From positions 186,001-250,000 of the forward strand of contig NSIV01000001.1 of NCBI GenBank assembly GCA_002633085.1: 64,000 nt of DNA. The letters run 5' to 3'. Below, one piece after another: positions 1 through 8,420 of the stretch. The notes under the pieces were generated by a model. That model searched no databases, had not been told where the DNA came from, and saw nothing but the letters and a program-made list of their open reading frames with translations. The first letter of the stretch is position 1. Each line of letters opens with the position of its first letter. This stretch comes from Curvibacter sp. PD_MW3. Its GTDB lineage: Bacteria; Pseudomonadota; Gammaproteobacteria; Burkholderiales; Burkholderiaceae_C. Made by a program: the position numbers and the translations under genes.

Positions 1-17
1 ATAAATTTCAACGTGGT

Positions 18-824
18 TCAATCGGTTTTCCCATTCATCGTGATCACGTGATTGTCGCTGCTGCGGTTGGCCATCGGCACCGTGGCGGTGGCCCGGCTGG
101 GCGCTGTTTTCCAGCTGGCGCCGAGCAGGCGCACACCATGCACGCGCTTGACCGCCACCAGAAAATACACGGCACCAAAAATCGGCCACCAGCGTGCGCC
201 CAGGCGGTCCAGTCCCTCCAGACGGCGCTGCCACTTCTCGGCACGCACCGCCGGCAGGTAGCAGCCGAAGTGGCCGTCTTCGATCTCGAAGTCGAGCAGG
301 TGCAGCCAGTCGCGCAGACGGCGGTAACCGATCAGCTGCGGCAGCTCCGGCAAAAAAGGCTCGCCCCAGCCCAGGCGCCGGCACAGGCGGTCGCGTTGCC
401 GGCGCAGCCCCCACAGGCTGGCCGGGTTGAAGCCGCTGATCACCACCCGTCCCTCGGGCACCAGCACACGCGCCACCTCGCGCAAGGTGGCATGCGGATC
501 AGGATGGCTGTCCAGCGCATGCGGCAGCACCACCAGATCGAGGCTGGCAGCCGGAAACGGAAGGGCGGCGTAATCGGTCAGCAAGGCCAGGGGGCGCTGG
601 CCAGGCGATTCCTGCCGGACCGGCATCGGCTCGCCCAGCGCCAGCCAGCGATGCGGCATGCGATTGGCTTGCAGGGCATCCAGCGCCGGCAGCCCCAGCT
701 GCAGGGCGTGATAACCGAAGATGTCGGCCACCGCCTGCTCGAACTGGCGGTTTTCCCAGTCGAGCAGATAGCGTCCCGGCGGGGCCCCAAACCAGTCCTG
801 CAAACCTATAATCCCATTGCTCAT
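18..824 (-). CDS. SAM-dependent methyltransferase-like protein
   Basis: Predicted class I methyltransferase of 268 aa, substrate unknown. The centre has the usual core: an acidic strand-turn (LPFPAASLDLVV), the HALDSHPDPHATLREVARVL helix and the VPEGRVVISGFNP strand typical of Methyltransf_11-type proteins. A classical glycine-rich motif I is not obvious near the N-terminus, so SAM binding is inferred from the fold. The ATG at 824 was chosen because the protein then begins MSNGIIGLQDWF; an earlier ATG at 857 would place the start well inside divergent gloB. The start codon overlaps that of gloB by two bases on the other strand. In many Burkholderiales this gene sits between gloB and rnhA/dnaQ, which would lie outside the window to the left. 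Confidence 0.8.
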   Translation of the reverse strand: MSNGIIGLQDWFGAPPGRYLLDWENRQFEQAVADIFGYHALQLGLPALDALQANRMPHRWLALGEPMPVRQESPGQRPLALLTDYAALPFPAASLDLVVLPHALDSHPDPHATLREVARVLVPEGRVVISGFNPASLWGLRRQRDRLCRRLGWGEPFLPELPQLIGYRRLRDWLHLLDFEIEDGHFGCYLPAVRAEKWQRRLEGLDRLGARWWPIFGAVYFLVAVKRVHGVRLLGASWKTAPSRATATVPMANRSSDNHVITMNGKTD

Positions 825-1593
825 GGTCTTGATTCCACTTCCTGCTCTGGCCGACAACTACATCTGGATGCTGCACGACGGGCATCAGGCCCTTGTCGTC
901 GATCCCGGAGATGCACAACCGGTGATGCAGGCACTGCAAGATCAGAACCTGCAGTTGCAGGCCATTCTAGTCACCCACCACCATGCCGATCATGTCGGCG
1001 GCGTGACGGCGCTGCGCGAGGCCACCGGCGCCACCGTCTACGGGCCGGCGGCGGAAGACATTCCCGAGCCGCTGGTTCGCCTCAGTGGCGGCGACCAGTT
1101 GCAGGCCATCGGCGTCGACTTTCAGGTGCTGGACGTGCCCGGTCACACGGCCGGCCACATCGCCTTTTATGCCGCGGACGTGGATGGCAGCCCGCTGCTG
1201 TTCTGCGGCGACACCCTGTTCTCCGGCGGCTGTGGACGCCTGTTCGAGGGCACGCCGGCGCAGATGCTGGCTTCGCTCGACCAGCTGGCAGCCCTGCCCG
1301 GCGCCACCCGTGTCTGCTGCACCCACGAATACACCCTGAGCAATCTGCGCTTCGCCCGTGCCGTGGAGCCGGACAATGCAGCGCTGGCCCGCTACACGGC
1401 CGAATGTGAAGCCCGGCGCGCGCGCCAGTTGCCCACCCTGCCCTCGTCGATCGCGCTGGAACGCGAGATCAACCCTTTTCTGCGCTCGCGCCAACCCACC
1501 GTCACGGCGGCCGTGCAGTCCTTCGATGCAGCCGCCCGTCATGAGACCGCTGTGTTTGGTGCCTTGCGTGAATGGAAGAACCAGTTCAAATGA
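823..1593 (+). CDS. gloB: hydroxyacylglutathione hydrolase (glyoxalase II)
   Basis: Hydrolyses S-lactoylglutathione to lactate and glutathione, the second step of methylglyoxal detoxification in the cytoplasm. The 256-aa protein has the metallo-beta-lactamase signature THHHADHVGG (about residues 51-60), the further metal-ligand motifs PGHTAGH and FCGDTLFSGGCGR, the CCTHEYTLSN histidine, and a C-terminal domain ending REWKNQFK as in glyoxalase II. Length matches the family (about 250-260 aa). The ATG at 823 was preferred over a TTG at 817 because glyoxalase II proteins begin directly with the IPALADNYIW-type segment. Its stop overlaps the start of mltD in an ATGA, so the two are probably co-transcribed. 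Confidence 0.95.
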   Translation: MVLIPLPALADNYIWMLHDGHQALVVDPGDAQPVMQALQDQNLQLQAILVTHHHADHVGGVTALREATGATVYGPAAEDIPEPLVRLSGGDQLQAIGVDFQVLDVPGHTAGHIAFYAADVDGSPLLFCGDTLFSGGCGRLFEGTPAQMLASLDQLAALPGATRVCCTHEYTLSNLRFARAVEPDNAALARYTAECEARRARQLPTLPSSIALEREINPFLRSRQPTVTAAVQSFDAAARHETAVFGALREWKNQFK

Positions 1594-3095
1594 AATTTCT
1601 CATCTCCGCGGCCCTGGCCAGCCTGCTCCTGTTGAGCGGTTGCGCCAACATGGCGCCTACCAACCCCACCGCATCGACGGATGCCGGCTCGTTCCGTAGC
1701 AGCAGCCGTGCGCCGACCCTGCCCGCCGGCACCCTGTCGCCCATCCAGGCCCGCAACACCGCCGCGCGCGGTGGTGTCGCCCCGCTGGCGGCACCGGCCG
1801 ACCTGTGGGAGCGCATTCGCCTCGGCTTTGCCATGCCCGACCTGGAGAGTGATCTGGTGCGCGACCGCGAGCAGTGGTATGCCAGCCGGCCTGACTACAT
1901 CTTCCGCATGACCGAGCGCTCGCGCAAATACCTGTTCCACATCGTCGAGGAACTGGAACGGCGCAACATGCCGACCGAGCTGGCCCTGCTGCCCTTCATC
2001 GAGAGCGCCTTCAACCCGCAAGCGGTGTCCAGCGCCAAGGCCGCCGGCATGTGGCAGTTCATGCCCGCCACCGGCAAGTACTTTGAACTCAAGCAGAACG
2101 TCTTCCGCGACGACCGGCGCGACGTGCTGGCCTCCACCCGCGCGGCGCTCGACTACCTGCAAAAGCTCTACGGCATGTTCGGCGACTGGCATCTGGCGCT
2201 GGCCGCCTACAACTGGGGCGAAGGCAGCGTCGGGCGCGCCATCGCCAAGAACCAGCGCGCCGGCGTCGGCACCACCTACCTCGACCTCAACATGCCGATG
2301 GAGACGCGCTTTTACGTGCCCAAGCTGCAGGCCGTGAAGAACATCGTGGCCCGTCCGCAGGACTTCAATGCACAGCTGCCGCTGATCGAGAACCACCCCT
2401 ACTTCGACAGCGTCACCATCACGCGCGACATCGACGTTGCCCTGGCCGCCAAACTGGCCGAAGTGCCGCTGGAGGACTTCAAGGCACTCAACCCTTCGCT
2501 GAACAAACCGGTGATCCTGGCCGCAGGCACGCCCCAGATCCTGCTGCCCTGGGACAACGCCACCCGCTTCCAACGCAATCTGGAAGCCTACAGCTCGCGG
2601 CTGGCCAGCTGGACGGTGTGGGTCGCCCCCGCCACCATGAAGGTAGCCGATGCGGCCAAACGCGCCAACATGAGCGAGGCCGAGTTGCGCAACATCAACA
2701 ACATCCCGCCACGCATGCTGATCCGCGCCGGCTCCACCCTGCTGGTGCCGCGCTATGCCCATCATGAGAACGACGTGACCGAGCGCATCGCCGACAGCGG
2801 TCAGGTGGCCTTCGCGCCCGAAGTCGTGCTGCGCCGTACTGTCGTCAAGGCTGGCAAGCACGAGTCGGTCGCCAGCATCGCCAAGCGCTACCGCCAGACC
2901 CCGGCCAGCGTGGCCGAGTGGAACAAGGTCAACGCCTCGGCCGCCTTCAAGGCCGGCCAGCAGGTGGTGCTGTTCCTGCCGGTGCAACCACACGCCGTGG
3001 CCAAAGCCAAGACCGCCACCCGGGTCGTGGCCAAGGCAGCGCCGCGCGCCAAACAACCGGCCAAAGCACCGGCCACCCGAGTGGCCCGCCGCTGA
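1590..3095 (+). CDS. mltD: membrane-bound lytic murein transglycosylase D (lipoprotein)
   Basis: Predicted periplasmic outer-membrane lipoprotein that cleaves the MurNAc-GlcNAc bond in peptidoglycan. The N-terminus MKFLISAALASLLLLSGC is a lipoprotein signal with the lipidated Cys at residue 18. An SLT domain follows with LLPFIESAFNPQAVS (catalytic Glu about residue 138) and KAAGMWQFMPATGKYF. The C-terminal part has two LysM-like peptidoglycan-binding repeats (about residues 340-390 and 410-460), then a basic Ala/Lys-rich tail. Length 501 aa fits MltD. The ATG at 1590 gives the signal peptide directly and makes the ATGA overlap with gloB; the longer start at 1572 would spoil the signal. Confidence 0.93.
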   Translation: MKFLISAALASLLLLSGCANMAPTNPTASTDAGSFRSSSRAPTLPAGTLSPIQARNTAARGGVAPLAAPADLWERIRLGFAMPDLESDLVRDREQWYASRPDYIFRMTERSRKYLFHIVEELERRNMPTELALLPFIESAFNPQAVSSAKAAGMWQFMPATGKYFELKQNVFRDDRRDVLASTRAALDYLQKLYGMFGDWHLALAAYNWGEGSVGRAIAKNQRAGVGTTYLDLNMPMETRFYVPKLQAVKNIVARPQDFNAQLPLIENHPYFDSVTITRDIDVALAAKLAEVPLEDFKALNPSLNKPVILAAGTPQILLPWDNATRFQRNLEAYSSRLASWTVWVAPATMKVADAAKRANMSEAELRNINNIPPRMLIRAGSTLLVPRYAHHENDVTERIADSGQVAFAPEVVLRRTVVKAGKHESVASIAKRYRQTPASVAEWNKVNASAAFKAGQQVVLFLPVQPHAVAKAKTATRVVAKAAPRAKQPAKAPATRVARR

Positions 3096-3139
3096 TTCAA
3101 GCCAAAAATGGCTTTCGCCCTTTGACCAGGGCGTCAAAA

Positions 3140-3156
3140 GCTATCATTTTTATAGC
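3140..3156. repeat. 17-bp AT-centred palindromic repeat, copy 1 (intergenic)
   Basis: GCTATCATTTTTATAGC, an imperfect palindrome in the convergent gap between mltD and the binding-protein gene. It shares the GCT...TAGC frame and the 17-bp length with six other copies in this window, and a 20-bp variant also occurs. The preceding 45 bp (3098-3139) has a further small stem (AGCCA/TGGCT) and may belong to a longer degenerate dispersed repeat. Whether it terminates transcription is unknown. Confidence 0.6.
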
Positions 3157-3220
3157 AAATTAATACCACCCAAGCGGCGGCATAGGACCAGCGACACCCG
3201 GGCAGGCCGTCACTCCGGCC

Positions 3221-4279
3221 TCAGGCCTTGAACTTCACTTTGGCCCGCAGCGCAAACTGGTTGGTGAAGGTCTTGGCCAGATCAATTTTCTCCGGCTTGA
3301 GCGTGGCATCCAGGCTGGCCAACGCGCGCAATGCAATCTTGCCGCCGTCTTCCGGGAACATGCCGTCGACCGCAATCGACTCGCGCACCTTGTTGAAGGA
3401 AGACAGGTAGAGCCCCCGGTCACCCGCCAGGTAAGTCTCCGGCACGGTCTTGATGAGATCGCGCGGCCCCGCCGTCTGCAGCCACTTCAAGCCGTGCACG
3501 ATGGCGTTGGTCAAGGCCTGGGCGGTGTTCGGGTTCTTCTTCAGGAACTCCTGCGAGGCGTACAGACAGGCCGCCGGCATCGGCCCACCAAACACCTCCT
3601 GCGTGCCTTTGAGCGTGCGCGTGTCGTAGATGATGCGCACCTCGCCCTTTTGCTCCAGCATGGTCATCACCGGGTCGATGTTGCTGATGGCATCAATCTG
3701 GCCCGAACGCAAGGCGGCAAGCGCGCCTGCTGCCGTGCCGACATCGATGAAGCTGACGTCGCTGGCCTTGATGCCGTAGCGCGACAGCGCCAGATGGGCC
3801 AGCATGCTGGTAGACGAGTCTTGCGCCATGACACCAACCCGCTTGCCCTTGAGTTCATGCACGGTCTTGAAGCCGGGCATGGTCTTCATCGACACGCCCA
3901 GTGCGACTTGCGGCGCACGGCCTTGCAGCACGAAGGCCTGGAAAAACTGCCCCTTGTTCTGCAGGTAGATGGTGTGCTCGTAGGCGCCGCTCATCACATC
4001 GGCCGCGCCCCCCAGCGCCGCCTGCTGCGCACGTGCGTCGCCGGCAAAGTCGCTGATCTCCACCTCCAGCCCCTCATCCTTGAAAAAGCCGAGTTGCTCA
4101 GAGATGGTCAATGGCAGGTAATGAAACATGGCCTTGCCACCCACGGCAATCGCGACCCTGGTTTTCTCCAGCTTGGGCTGGGCACGCACCGCCGGCGCCA
4201 CCAGGGAGGCAGCCGTCAGCACAGCCCCGACACCGAAAGTGCGACGACTCAGAAGCGGATGGGGCATGGGGGTCATCAT
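3221..4279 (-). CDS. ABC-type nitrate/sulfonate-like periplasmic substrate-binding protein (orphan)
   Basis: Predicted periplasmic receptor of the NMT1/SsuA/TauA-like superfamily, 352 aa; the ligand cannot be told from sequence. A twin-arginine-like signal (SRRTFGVGAVLTAASLVAPAVRAQ) precedes a two-lobe binding domain with the family markers HYLPLTISEQLGFFKDEGLEVEI, GVMAQDSSTSM and GQIDAISNIDPV. No ATPase or permease lies beside it: mltD is convergent downstream and a MAPEG gene lies upstream behind a terminator. It may serve a transporter elsewhere or have a non-transport role. Alternative starts at 4276 or 4267 only shorten the tail before the signal. Confidence 0.85.
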   Translation of the reverse strand: MMTPMPHPLLSRRTFGVGAVLTAASLVAPAVRAQPKLEKTRVAIAVGGKAMFHYLPLTISEQLGFFKDEGLEVEISDFAGDARAQQAALGGAADVMSGAYEHTIYLQNKGQFFQAFVLQGRAPQVALGVSMKTMPGFKTVHELKGKRVGVMAQDSSTSMLAHLALSRYGIKASDVSFIDVGTAAGALAALRSGQIDAISNIDPVMTMLEQKGEVRIIYDTRTLKGTQEVFGGPMPAACLYASQEFLKKNPNTAQALTNAIVHGLKWLQTAGPRDLIKTVPETYLAGDRGLYLSSFNKVRESIAVDGMFPEDGGKIALRALASLDATLKPEKIDLAKTFTNQFALRAKVKFKA

Positions 4280-4320
4280 GTACTAAGGGCTGCTGGACTG
4301 GCACAGCCTACCCAGCCATG

Positions 4321-4357
4321 AAAAAACCCGCATCGGGAAACATCCCGAGCGGGTTTT
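4321..4357 (-). terminator. intrinsic terminator (bidirectional shape) after the dnaX-recR-MAPEG operon
   Basis: Near-perfect hairpin: AAAACCCGC at 4323-4331 pairs with GCGGGTTTT at 4349-4357, with an inner stem TCGGGA/TCCCGA and a four-base loop. A/T tracts on both flanks let it work in either direction. It lies 32 bp past the stop of the MAPEG gene, the last gene of the minus-strand operon, and upstream of the binding-protein gene, insulating it from read-through. Confidence 0.85.
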
Positions 4358-4388
4358 CACTTAAGGGATAGAACCTAAGGTCAGCGCT

Positions 4389-4802
4389 CTAACGGTAGCC
4401 AATGAACAGGATGCCGATGTTCACCAGGAAAGCCAGTGTCCAGACCATGGAACGCACGGTGGACAGGCCTGCCACGTACATCATGATGTAGAGCAGCCGC
4501 AGGAACACGAACAGAAAGGCCAGCAGGTCCAGCCGCGCCTGGTAGGCGCCGAGCTGGTGGGCGATGATGACCGCGCCGATGAAAAAGGGCAGCGCCTCGA
4601 AGCTGTTTTGCTGCGCCCCATTGGCTCGGGCACGCCAGTCGGTCTGCTGCGCCAGCCAGGAACGCGGGTTGTCGTTGTCATAGCCACCTTCACGCCGCGG
4701 CTTGCTCGTCATGCCCCATTTGGCAATGCCGGCACAGACGATGGGCAAGACAGCGGCAATCAGCACGCACCAGTAAGCCAGGGTGAAGCGGGCAAAGGTC
4801 AT
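4389..4802 (-). CDS. MAPEG-family integral membrane protein
   Basis: Small membrane protein of 137 aa with about four hydrophobic helices (YWCVLIAAVLPIVCAGI; SFEALPFFIGAVIIAHQLGA; LDLLAFLFVFLRLLYIMMYV; SMVWTLAFLVNIGILFIGY). The NSFEALPFFIGAVI segment and the following helix with FLRLLYIMMYV are characteristic of MAPEG (eicosanoid and glutathione metabolism membrane proteins); bacterial roles are poorly defined. The ATG at 4802 was chosen because the 57 residues of the longer reading frame upstream are basic and look non-coding. It lies 70 bp downstream of recR and ends before a strong terminator, so it is probably the last gene of that operon. Confidence 0.8.
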   Translation of the reverse strand: MTFARFTLAYWCVLIAAVLPIVCAGIAKWGMTSKPRREGGYDNDNPRSWLAQQTDWRARANGAQQNSFEALPFFIGAVIIAHQLGAYQARLDLLAFLFVFLRLLYIMMYVAGLSTVRSMVWTLAFLVNIGILFIGYR

Positions 4803-4872
4803 GTGGATCTCGAAGTTGGCGTCGCGGGCATTATCCCTGATGAGCCGGCCCCGGCGAACGCGTCGCGGGGTA

Positions 4873-5463
4873 TCAGCGCCGGTCCACCAGCGCATGGGCA
4901 ATGGTGCCCAGGTCCACGTACTCCAGTTCGCTGCCAATCGGCACGCCACGCGCCAGGCGCGTGAAAGCAACACCGCGGCTTTTCAGCGCCTCGCCGATCA
5001 CATGCGCCGTGGCCTCGCCTTCGGCCGTGAAGTTGGTGGCCAGGATCACCTCGCGCACCGTGCCGTCGCTGGCGCGCGCCAGCATCTGCTTCAAGCCAAT
5101 GTCATTCGGGCCAATGCCGTCGAGCGGGCTCAGGCGGCCCATCAGCACGTAATACAGCCCCTTGTAGGCACCGGTGCGCTCCAGCGCCATCTGGTCGGCC
5201 GGCGTTTCCACCACGCAGAGTTTGCTGGTGTCGCGCGACGGATCGAGGCAGGTGGCGCAGACCTCGGCTTCGGTGAAGGTGTGGCAGCGTGCGCAATGGT
5301 GCACATGCTGCGCAGCGTCATGCAGCGCACGCGACAGCAGCAGTGCGCCCTCGCGGTCCTGCTGCAGCAGGTGAAAGGCCATGCGCGAGGCTGACTTGAT
5401 GCCCACGCCCGGCAGTCGGCGCAAGGCCTGGATCAGCGCGTCAAGGGAATGGGCGTCGGACAC
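4873..5463 (-). CDS. recR: recombination mediator protein RecR
   Basis: Works with RecO and RecF to load RecA on gapped single-stranded DNA. The 196-aa length is typical. The N-terminal helix-hairpin-helix ([20 protein letters not shown]) is followed by a four-cysteine zinc motif (C57, C60, C69, C72), the Toprim core beginning [14 protein letters not shown] with [16 protein letters not shown], and the C-terminal [21 protein letters not shown] block. It is 10 bp downstream of ybaB and part of the widely conserved dnaX-ybaB-recR operon. Confidence 0.97.
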   Translation of the reverse strand: MSDAHSLDALIQALRRLPGVGIKSASRMAFHLLQQDREGALLLSRALHDAAQHVHHCARCHTFTEAEVCATCLDPSRDTSKLCVVETPADQMALERTGAYKGLYYVLMGRLSPLDGIGPNDIGLKQMLARASDGTVREVILATNFTAEGEATAHVIGEALKSRGVAFTRLARGVPIGSELEYVDLGTIAHALVDRR

Positions 5464-5473
5464 TCAAGCGCCG

Positions 5474-5806
5474 TCAGAAAGGGAATTTCATGCCGCCCGG
5501 CAATCCGGGCATGCCGGCCGTCAGTTTGCCCAGCTTCTCCTGCGAGGTCTCCTCGGCCTTGCGCACTGCGGCGTTGAAGGCGGCAGCCACCAGGTCTTCC
5601 AACATGTCCTTGTCGTCAGCCAGCAGGCTGGGGTCGATGGTGATGCGCTTGACGTCATGCTTGCAGGTCATCACGACCTTCACCAGGCCGGCACCGGATT
5701 CGCCGCTGACTTCGATGAACGCGAGTTCGTCCTGCGCCTTCTTCAGGTTGTCCTGCATGGCCTGCGCCTGCTTCATGAGGCCGGCGAGTTGTCCTTTGTT
5801 GAACAT
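5474..5806 (-). CDS. ybaB: nucleoid-associated protein of the YbaB/EbfC family
   Basis: Small DNA-binding dimer of 110 aa that coats the nucleoid. The sequence starts [20 protein letters not shown], has the helical amphipathic segment and the conserved [16 protein letters not shown] strand ([26 protein letters not shown]), and ends with the flexible [13 protein letters not shown] tail seen in homologues. It lies 8 bp after dnaX and 10 bp before recR, consistent with one transcript. Confidence 0.95.
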   Translation of the reverse strand: MFNKGQLAGLMKQAQAMQDNLKKAQDELAFIEVSGESGAGLVKVVMTCKHDVKRITIDPSLLADDKDMLEDLVAAAFNAAVRKAEETSQEKLGKLTAGMPGLPGGMKFPF

Positions 5807-5814
5807 GTCTGTCC

Positions 5815-7755
5815 TTACGAGTTTTGTGAAATGTTGGGATCGATGGGCTTGATGCTGCCAGGCACGATTTTCGCGCCAAAGTCTCGCATCATGGTCTGCA
5901 CGAAGGGGTCTTCGTAAATCAGTTTCTCGGCTGCCTGCTGCCGCTCGGCCGCCGCCGCCGCATTGCGCTTGGCCGGGCTGTCGCTCACGCGGCCGATCTC
6001 CACGCTCAGGGTGGTCGCGTGGCCGGCTGCGCGCAAGGCGTTCTGCAGACGCTCGCGGCTGGTGGGCGAGTTGAGCGACTCGCGCTCCACCCGCAGCAAC
6101 CAGTGCTCACCGTCACGTGCCACCAGCTGCGACTGCAAGGCCAGCTCGCGCACCAGTGCGGTCACGGCCTCGGCCGCCACCAGCTGCTGCACCGTCAGGT
6201 GCCAGAAGCCGCCTTCTTCGGTCGGCACCAGCGGCGTGCCGCTGCCGCCGTTCACGGGTGCATCGGCGCGTGATTCAGGCGCCACACGCACCGGAACCGC
6301 TACAACTTTAGGAGCATCCGGCACAGTATCAACGGTACCAGAGGCCGGATTTGATCTTGAATTCGCGGCAGACGGCATGGCCTTAGCGCCGTCCACCACC
6401 GGCAGCACTTGGCCCGGCGGCGTGTGCTCCGGCATGTTCACCGGGGCCACTGCAGGCCTCGGTGCCACAGGGGGAGCAGCAACGGGTACCGGACGTGCGG
6501 CGGCTGGAGATGCGACACCCTGCATCGGCACGGGAGGCGCTGGGGCCGGCTGAGGCGGTACTGCAGCGCGGGACGCAGCCGCCGTCGGGGCCGCGGGAGC
6601 CGTCGTAACCGGCGCTTCAGCCGATTTCAGTGTTTTTTTTTCCGCCGTGGTGACTGCACCGGGCTTGAAAGCCAGCAGGCGCAGCAGCACCATGGTCAGC
6701 GCAGCGTATTCGTCGGGCGCCAAGCCCAGTTCGCCGCGGCCGTGCAGGCACAGGCTATAGAGCAATTGCGTCTCGTCGGGCGGCAGCAGCGCGGCCAGGC
6801 GTGCCATTTCGGCGGCTTCCGGGTCCGACTCGTCGACCGAATCGGGCACTGCCTGCACCACCGCCATGCGCTGCAGCACCACCGTCATTTCTTCCAGTGT
6901 GGAGGCAGCGCTCAGGCCGTTGACACGCAGCGCTTCCGAACTCTCCACCACACTCTTCCCATCACTCTGTGCCAGAGCCTCGATCAGTTTGAACACATGC
7001 GAGCGGTCCACGCTGCCCAGCATCTGGCGCACCGTGACCACTTCGAGCTGACCGGAGCCGAAAGCAATCGCCTGGTCGGTCAGCGACAGGGCATCGCGCA
7101 TGGAGCCGCGTGCCGCACGTGCCAGCAGGCGCAGCGCGGGAGGCTCGGCCGGCACGTTCTCGGCCTGCAGCACCTTGGTGAGGTGTTCCAGCACGGTCTC
7201 GGGCGCCATCGGCCGCAGGTTGAACTGCAGGCAGCGCGACAGCACCGTGACAGGCACCTTCTGCGGGTCGGTGGTGGCCAGCACGAACTTGAGGTACTCG
7301 GGCGGCTCCTCCAACGTCTTCAACATGGCGTTGAAGGCGGTGTTGGTGAGCATGTGGACTTCGTCGATCATGAAGACCTTGAAGCGCCCCTGCACCGGCT
7401 TGTAGACCGCCTGCTCCAGCAGGGACTGGACTTCGTCCACACCGCGGTTGGAGGCGGCGTCGAGCTCGGTGTAATCAACAAAACGGCCGGCATCGATGTC
7501 GGTGCAGGCCTGGCAGACGCCGCAAGGCGTGGCGGTGATGCCGCCCTGCCCGTCCGGCCCCTGGCAGTTCAGCGACTTGGCCAGAATGCGCGAGACGGTC
7601 GTCTTGCCCACGCCGCGCGTGCCGGTAAACAGGTAGGCATGGTGCAGGCGCTGGGTTTCCAGCGCATTGCTCAGCGCGCGCACCACGTGCTCCTGCCCCA
7701 CCATTTCAGCAAAGCTGCGGGGGCGGTACTTGCGGGCGAGCACGAGATAGGACAT
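5815..7755 (-). CDS. dnaX: DNA polymerase III subunits tau and (probably) gamma
   Basis: Clamp-loader ATPase of the replisome, 646 aa as full-length tau. The AAA+ core has Walker [10 protein letters not shown] (about residues 45-53), a zinc-binding Cys cluster (CQGPDG...CGVCQAC), Walker B MIDEVHML, and sensor region [17 protein letters not shown]. Domain III ends near residue 370. A long Pro/Ala-rich linker follows and then the C-terminal domains that contact DnaB and the polymerase. At 6633-6641 the gene carries nine consecutive A residues on the coding strand (codons 372-375), described separately. Start [15 protein letters not shown] is canonical. Confidence 0.97.
   Translation of the reverse strand: MSYLVLARKYRPRSFAEMVGQEHVVRALSNALETQRLHHAYLFTGTRGVGKTTVSRILAKSLNCQGPDGQGGITATPCGVCQACTDIDAGRFVDYTELDAASNRGVDEVQSLLEQAVYKPVQGRFKVFMIDEVHMLTNTAFNAMLKTLEEPPEYLKFVLATTDPQKVPVTVLSRCLQFNLRPMAPETVLEHLTKVLQAENVPAEPPALRLLARAARGSMRDALSLTDQAIAFGSGQLEVVTVRQMLGSVDRSHVFKLIEALAQSDGKSVVESSEALRVNGLSAASTLEEMTVVLQRMAVVQAVPDSVDESDPEAAEMARLAALLPPDETQLLYSLCLHGRGELGLAPDEYAALTMVLLRLLAFKPGAVTTAEKKTLKSAEAPVTTAPAAPTAAASRAAVPPQPAPAPPVPMQGVASPAAARPVPVAAPPVAPRPAVAPVNMPEHTPPGQVLPVVDGAKAMPSAANSRSNPASGTVDTVPDAPKVVAVPVRVAPESRADAPVNGGSGTPLVPTEEGGFWHLTVQQLVAAEAVTALVRELALQSQLVARDGEHWLLRVERESLNSPTSRERLQNALRAAGHATTLSVEIGRVSDSPAKRNAAAAAERQQAAEKLIYEDPFVQTMMRDFGAKIVPGSIKPIDPNISQNS
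6299..6315. repeat. 17-bp repeat, copy 2 (inside the dnaX linker)
   Basis: On the minus strand this reads GCTCCTAAAGTTGTAGC and is translated APKVVA within the low-complexity tau linker. It matches copy 5 in arsI at 14 of 17 positions and is read there in the same frame (APKTVA). Its place in a non-conserved linker fits insertion of a mobile or dispersed short repeat. Confidence 0.6.
6633..6641 (-). promoter_or_regulatory. A9 slippery tract in dnaX (candidate programmed slippage site)
   Basis: The coding strand reads GCG GAA AAA AAA ACA CTG. Adding one A, or slipping -1, continues AAC ACT GAA ATC GGC TGA; losing one A gives CAC TGA. Both alternative frames therefore stop within six codons, producing a roughly 375-380 aa protein ending at the domain III boundary, the size and content expected of gamma. 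E. coli uses ribosomal frameshifting and Thermus thermophilus uses transcriptional slippage on an A9 run to make gamma. Its use here is inferred. Confidence 0.65.
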
Positions 7756-7804
7756 GCGAGGATTCTACGGTGTGGACCGGACGACTTTTTCTTTGCCGCA
7801 GCCC

Positions 7805-7832
7805 TTTAACTTTCAGCCCCTGCCCTTACAAT
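7805..7832 (+). promoter_or_regulatory. putative sigma-70 promoter of the SRP RNA gene
   Basis: TTTAAC at 7805-7810 and TACAAT at 7827-7832 are separated by 16 bp. The first paired base of the RNA, at 7840, lies 8 bp after the -10 element. Spacing and position match a promoter for a stable RNA; strength is unknown. Confidence 0.55.
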
Positions 7833-7839
7833 ACAAAGC

Positions 7840-7933
7840 GACGGGCCTTCCCGCATGGTGAAGCGGCCAACCGGGTCAGGTGGGGAACCAAGCAGCCCTA
7901 ACTGTGGAGTCAGTGCCGGGGTCAAGGTCCGTC
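7840..7933 (+). ncRNA. ffs: signal recognition particle 4.5S RNA
   Basis: RNA core of the bacterial SRP that binds Ffh. The conserved domain IV is visible: GGGTCAGGTGGGGAACC, then AAGCAGCCC and the returning GTGCCGGGG, equivalent to the E. coli GGTCAGG...GGAA...AAGCAGCC...GTGCCGGG core. The ends pair over ten bases (7840-7849 with 7924-7933, one G-U). Ends are set by this pairing and could be off by a few bases. It is divergent from dnaX, a common location for ffs in proteobacteria. A T-rich stretch at 7975-7979 may mark termination; a 7-bp stem at 7988-8008 lies further on. Confidence 0.93.
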
Positions 7934-8015
7934 ACCTTACATCTTTCAAGCCCGTCTTGACGCGGACTTCCGGCCTTTTTCGACAGACCGCTCACATTCG
8001 CTGAGCGGCACCTTT

Positions 8016-8420
8016 CTACAGATACTTGCACACCAGCTTGAACTTGACGTCAGCCGAGGTGTCCGGAATCACCGGCGCCCAGCTACTGGGCTCTTTTTCG
8101 GTGTGGACCACCCGGCCGTCCAACATGCCCTGCCTGTAGGCCGTCAGAAGAACCGTCCGCCAGATCCCTTCCTTGCAGTCATATTCATGCTGCGCCAGGA
8201 TGGACTTGTACTGGACGCCTCCCGGGGTCGACTGGTACTCGGTGTAGTCCGTCATCGTCCAGACCTTCGCCTTGGAGGCCGTTTTGCGGACCGACTTCGG
8301 ATCCAGGTAGATCCGGTATCCGCCATCGGCCTCACCTTCGGACACCTTGAACCATTCGGCCAGCGCGCCGGTACTGGCGGCAACAAGCACGGTAGCAAGG
8401 CATATCTTTTTCAGGTGCAT
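8016..8420 (-). CDS. exported protein, surface-adhesin E-like family
   Basis: Short secreted protein (134 aa) of unknown role. A clear signal peptide (MHLKKICLATVLVAASTGALA) is followed by a compact domain with EWFKVSEGEADGGYRIYLDPKSVRK, KVWTMTDYTEYQ and YKSILAQHEYDCKEGIWRT. The pattern W..V...Y.D..S.....K.W.L.DY is that of the surface-adhesin protein E-like domain common in betaproteobacteria. Two conserved-looking Cys (in EYDC and KLVCKYL) may form a disulfide. It stands alone; the flanking genes are divergent or unrelated. Family assignment is by eye. Confidence 0.7.
   Translation of the reverse strand: MHLKKICLATVLVAASTGALAEWFKVSEGEADGGYRIYLDPKSVRKTASKAKVWTMTDYTEYQSTPGGVQYKSILAQHEYDCKEGIWRTVLLTAYRQGMLDGRVVHTEKEPSSWAPVIPDTSADVKFKLVCKYL

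Noticed and set aside
48..1409. Long open frame (453 codons) on the plus strand opposite the methyltransferase and across gloB
   Set aside because: It is antisense to one clear gene and out of frame with gloB; its translation is Arg/Gln/His-rich low-complexity typical of GC-rich shadow frames.
7988..8008. Seven-bp stem (CCGCTCA/TGAGCGG) as the terminator of ffs or of the exported-protein gene
   Set aside because: No T-tract follows on either strand; it may be incidental.
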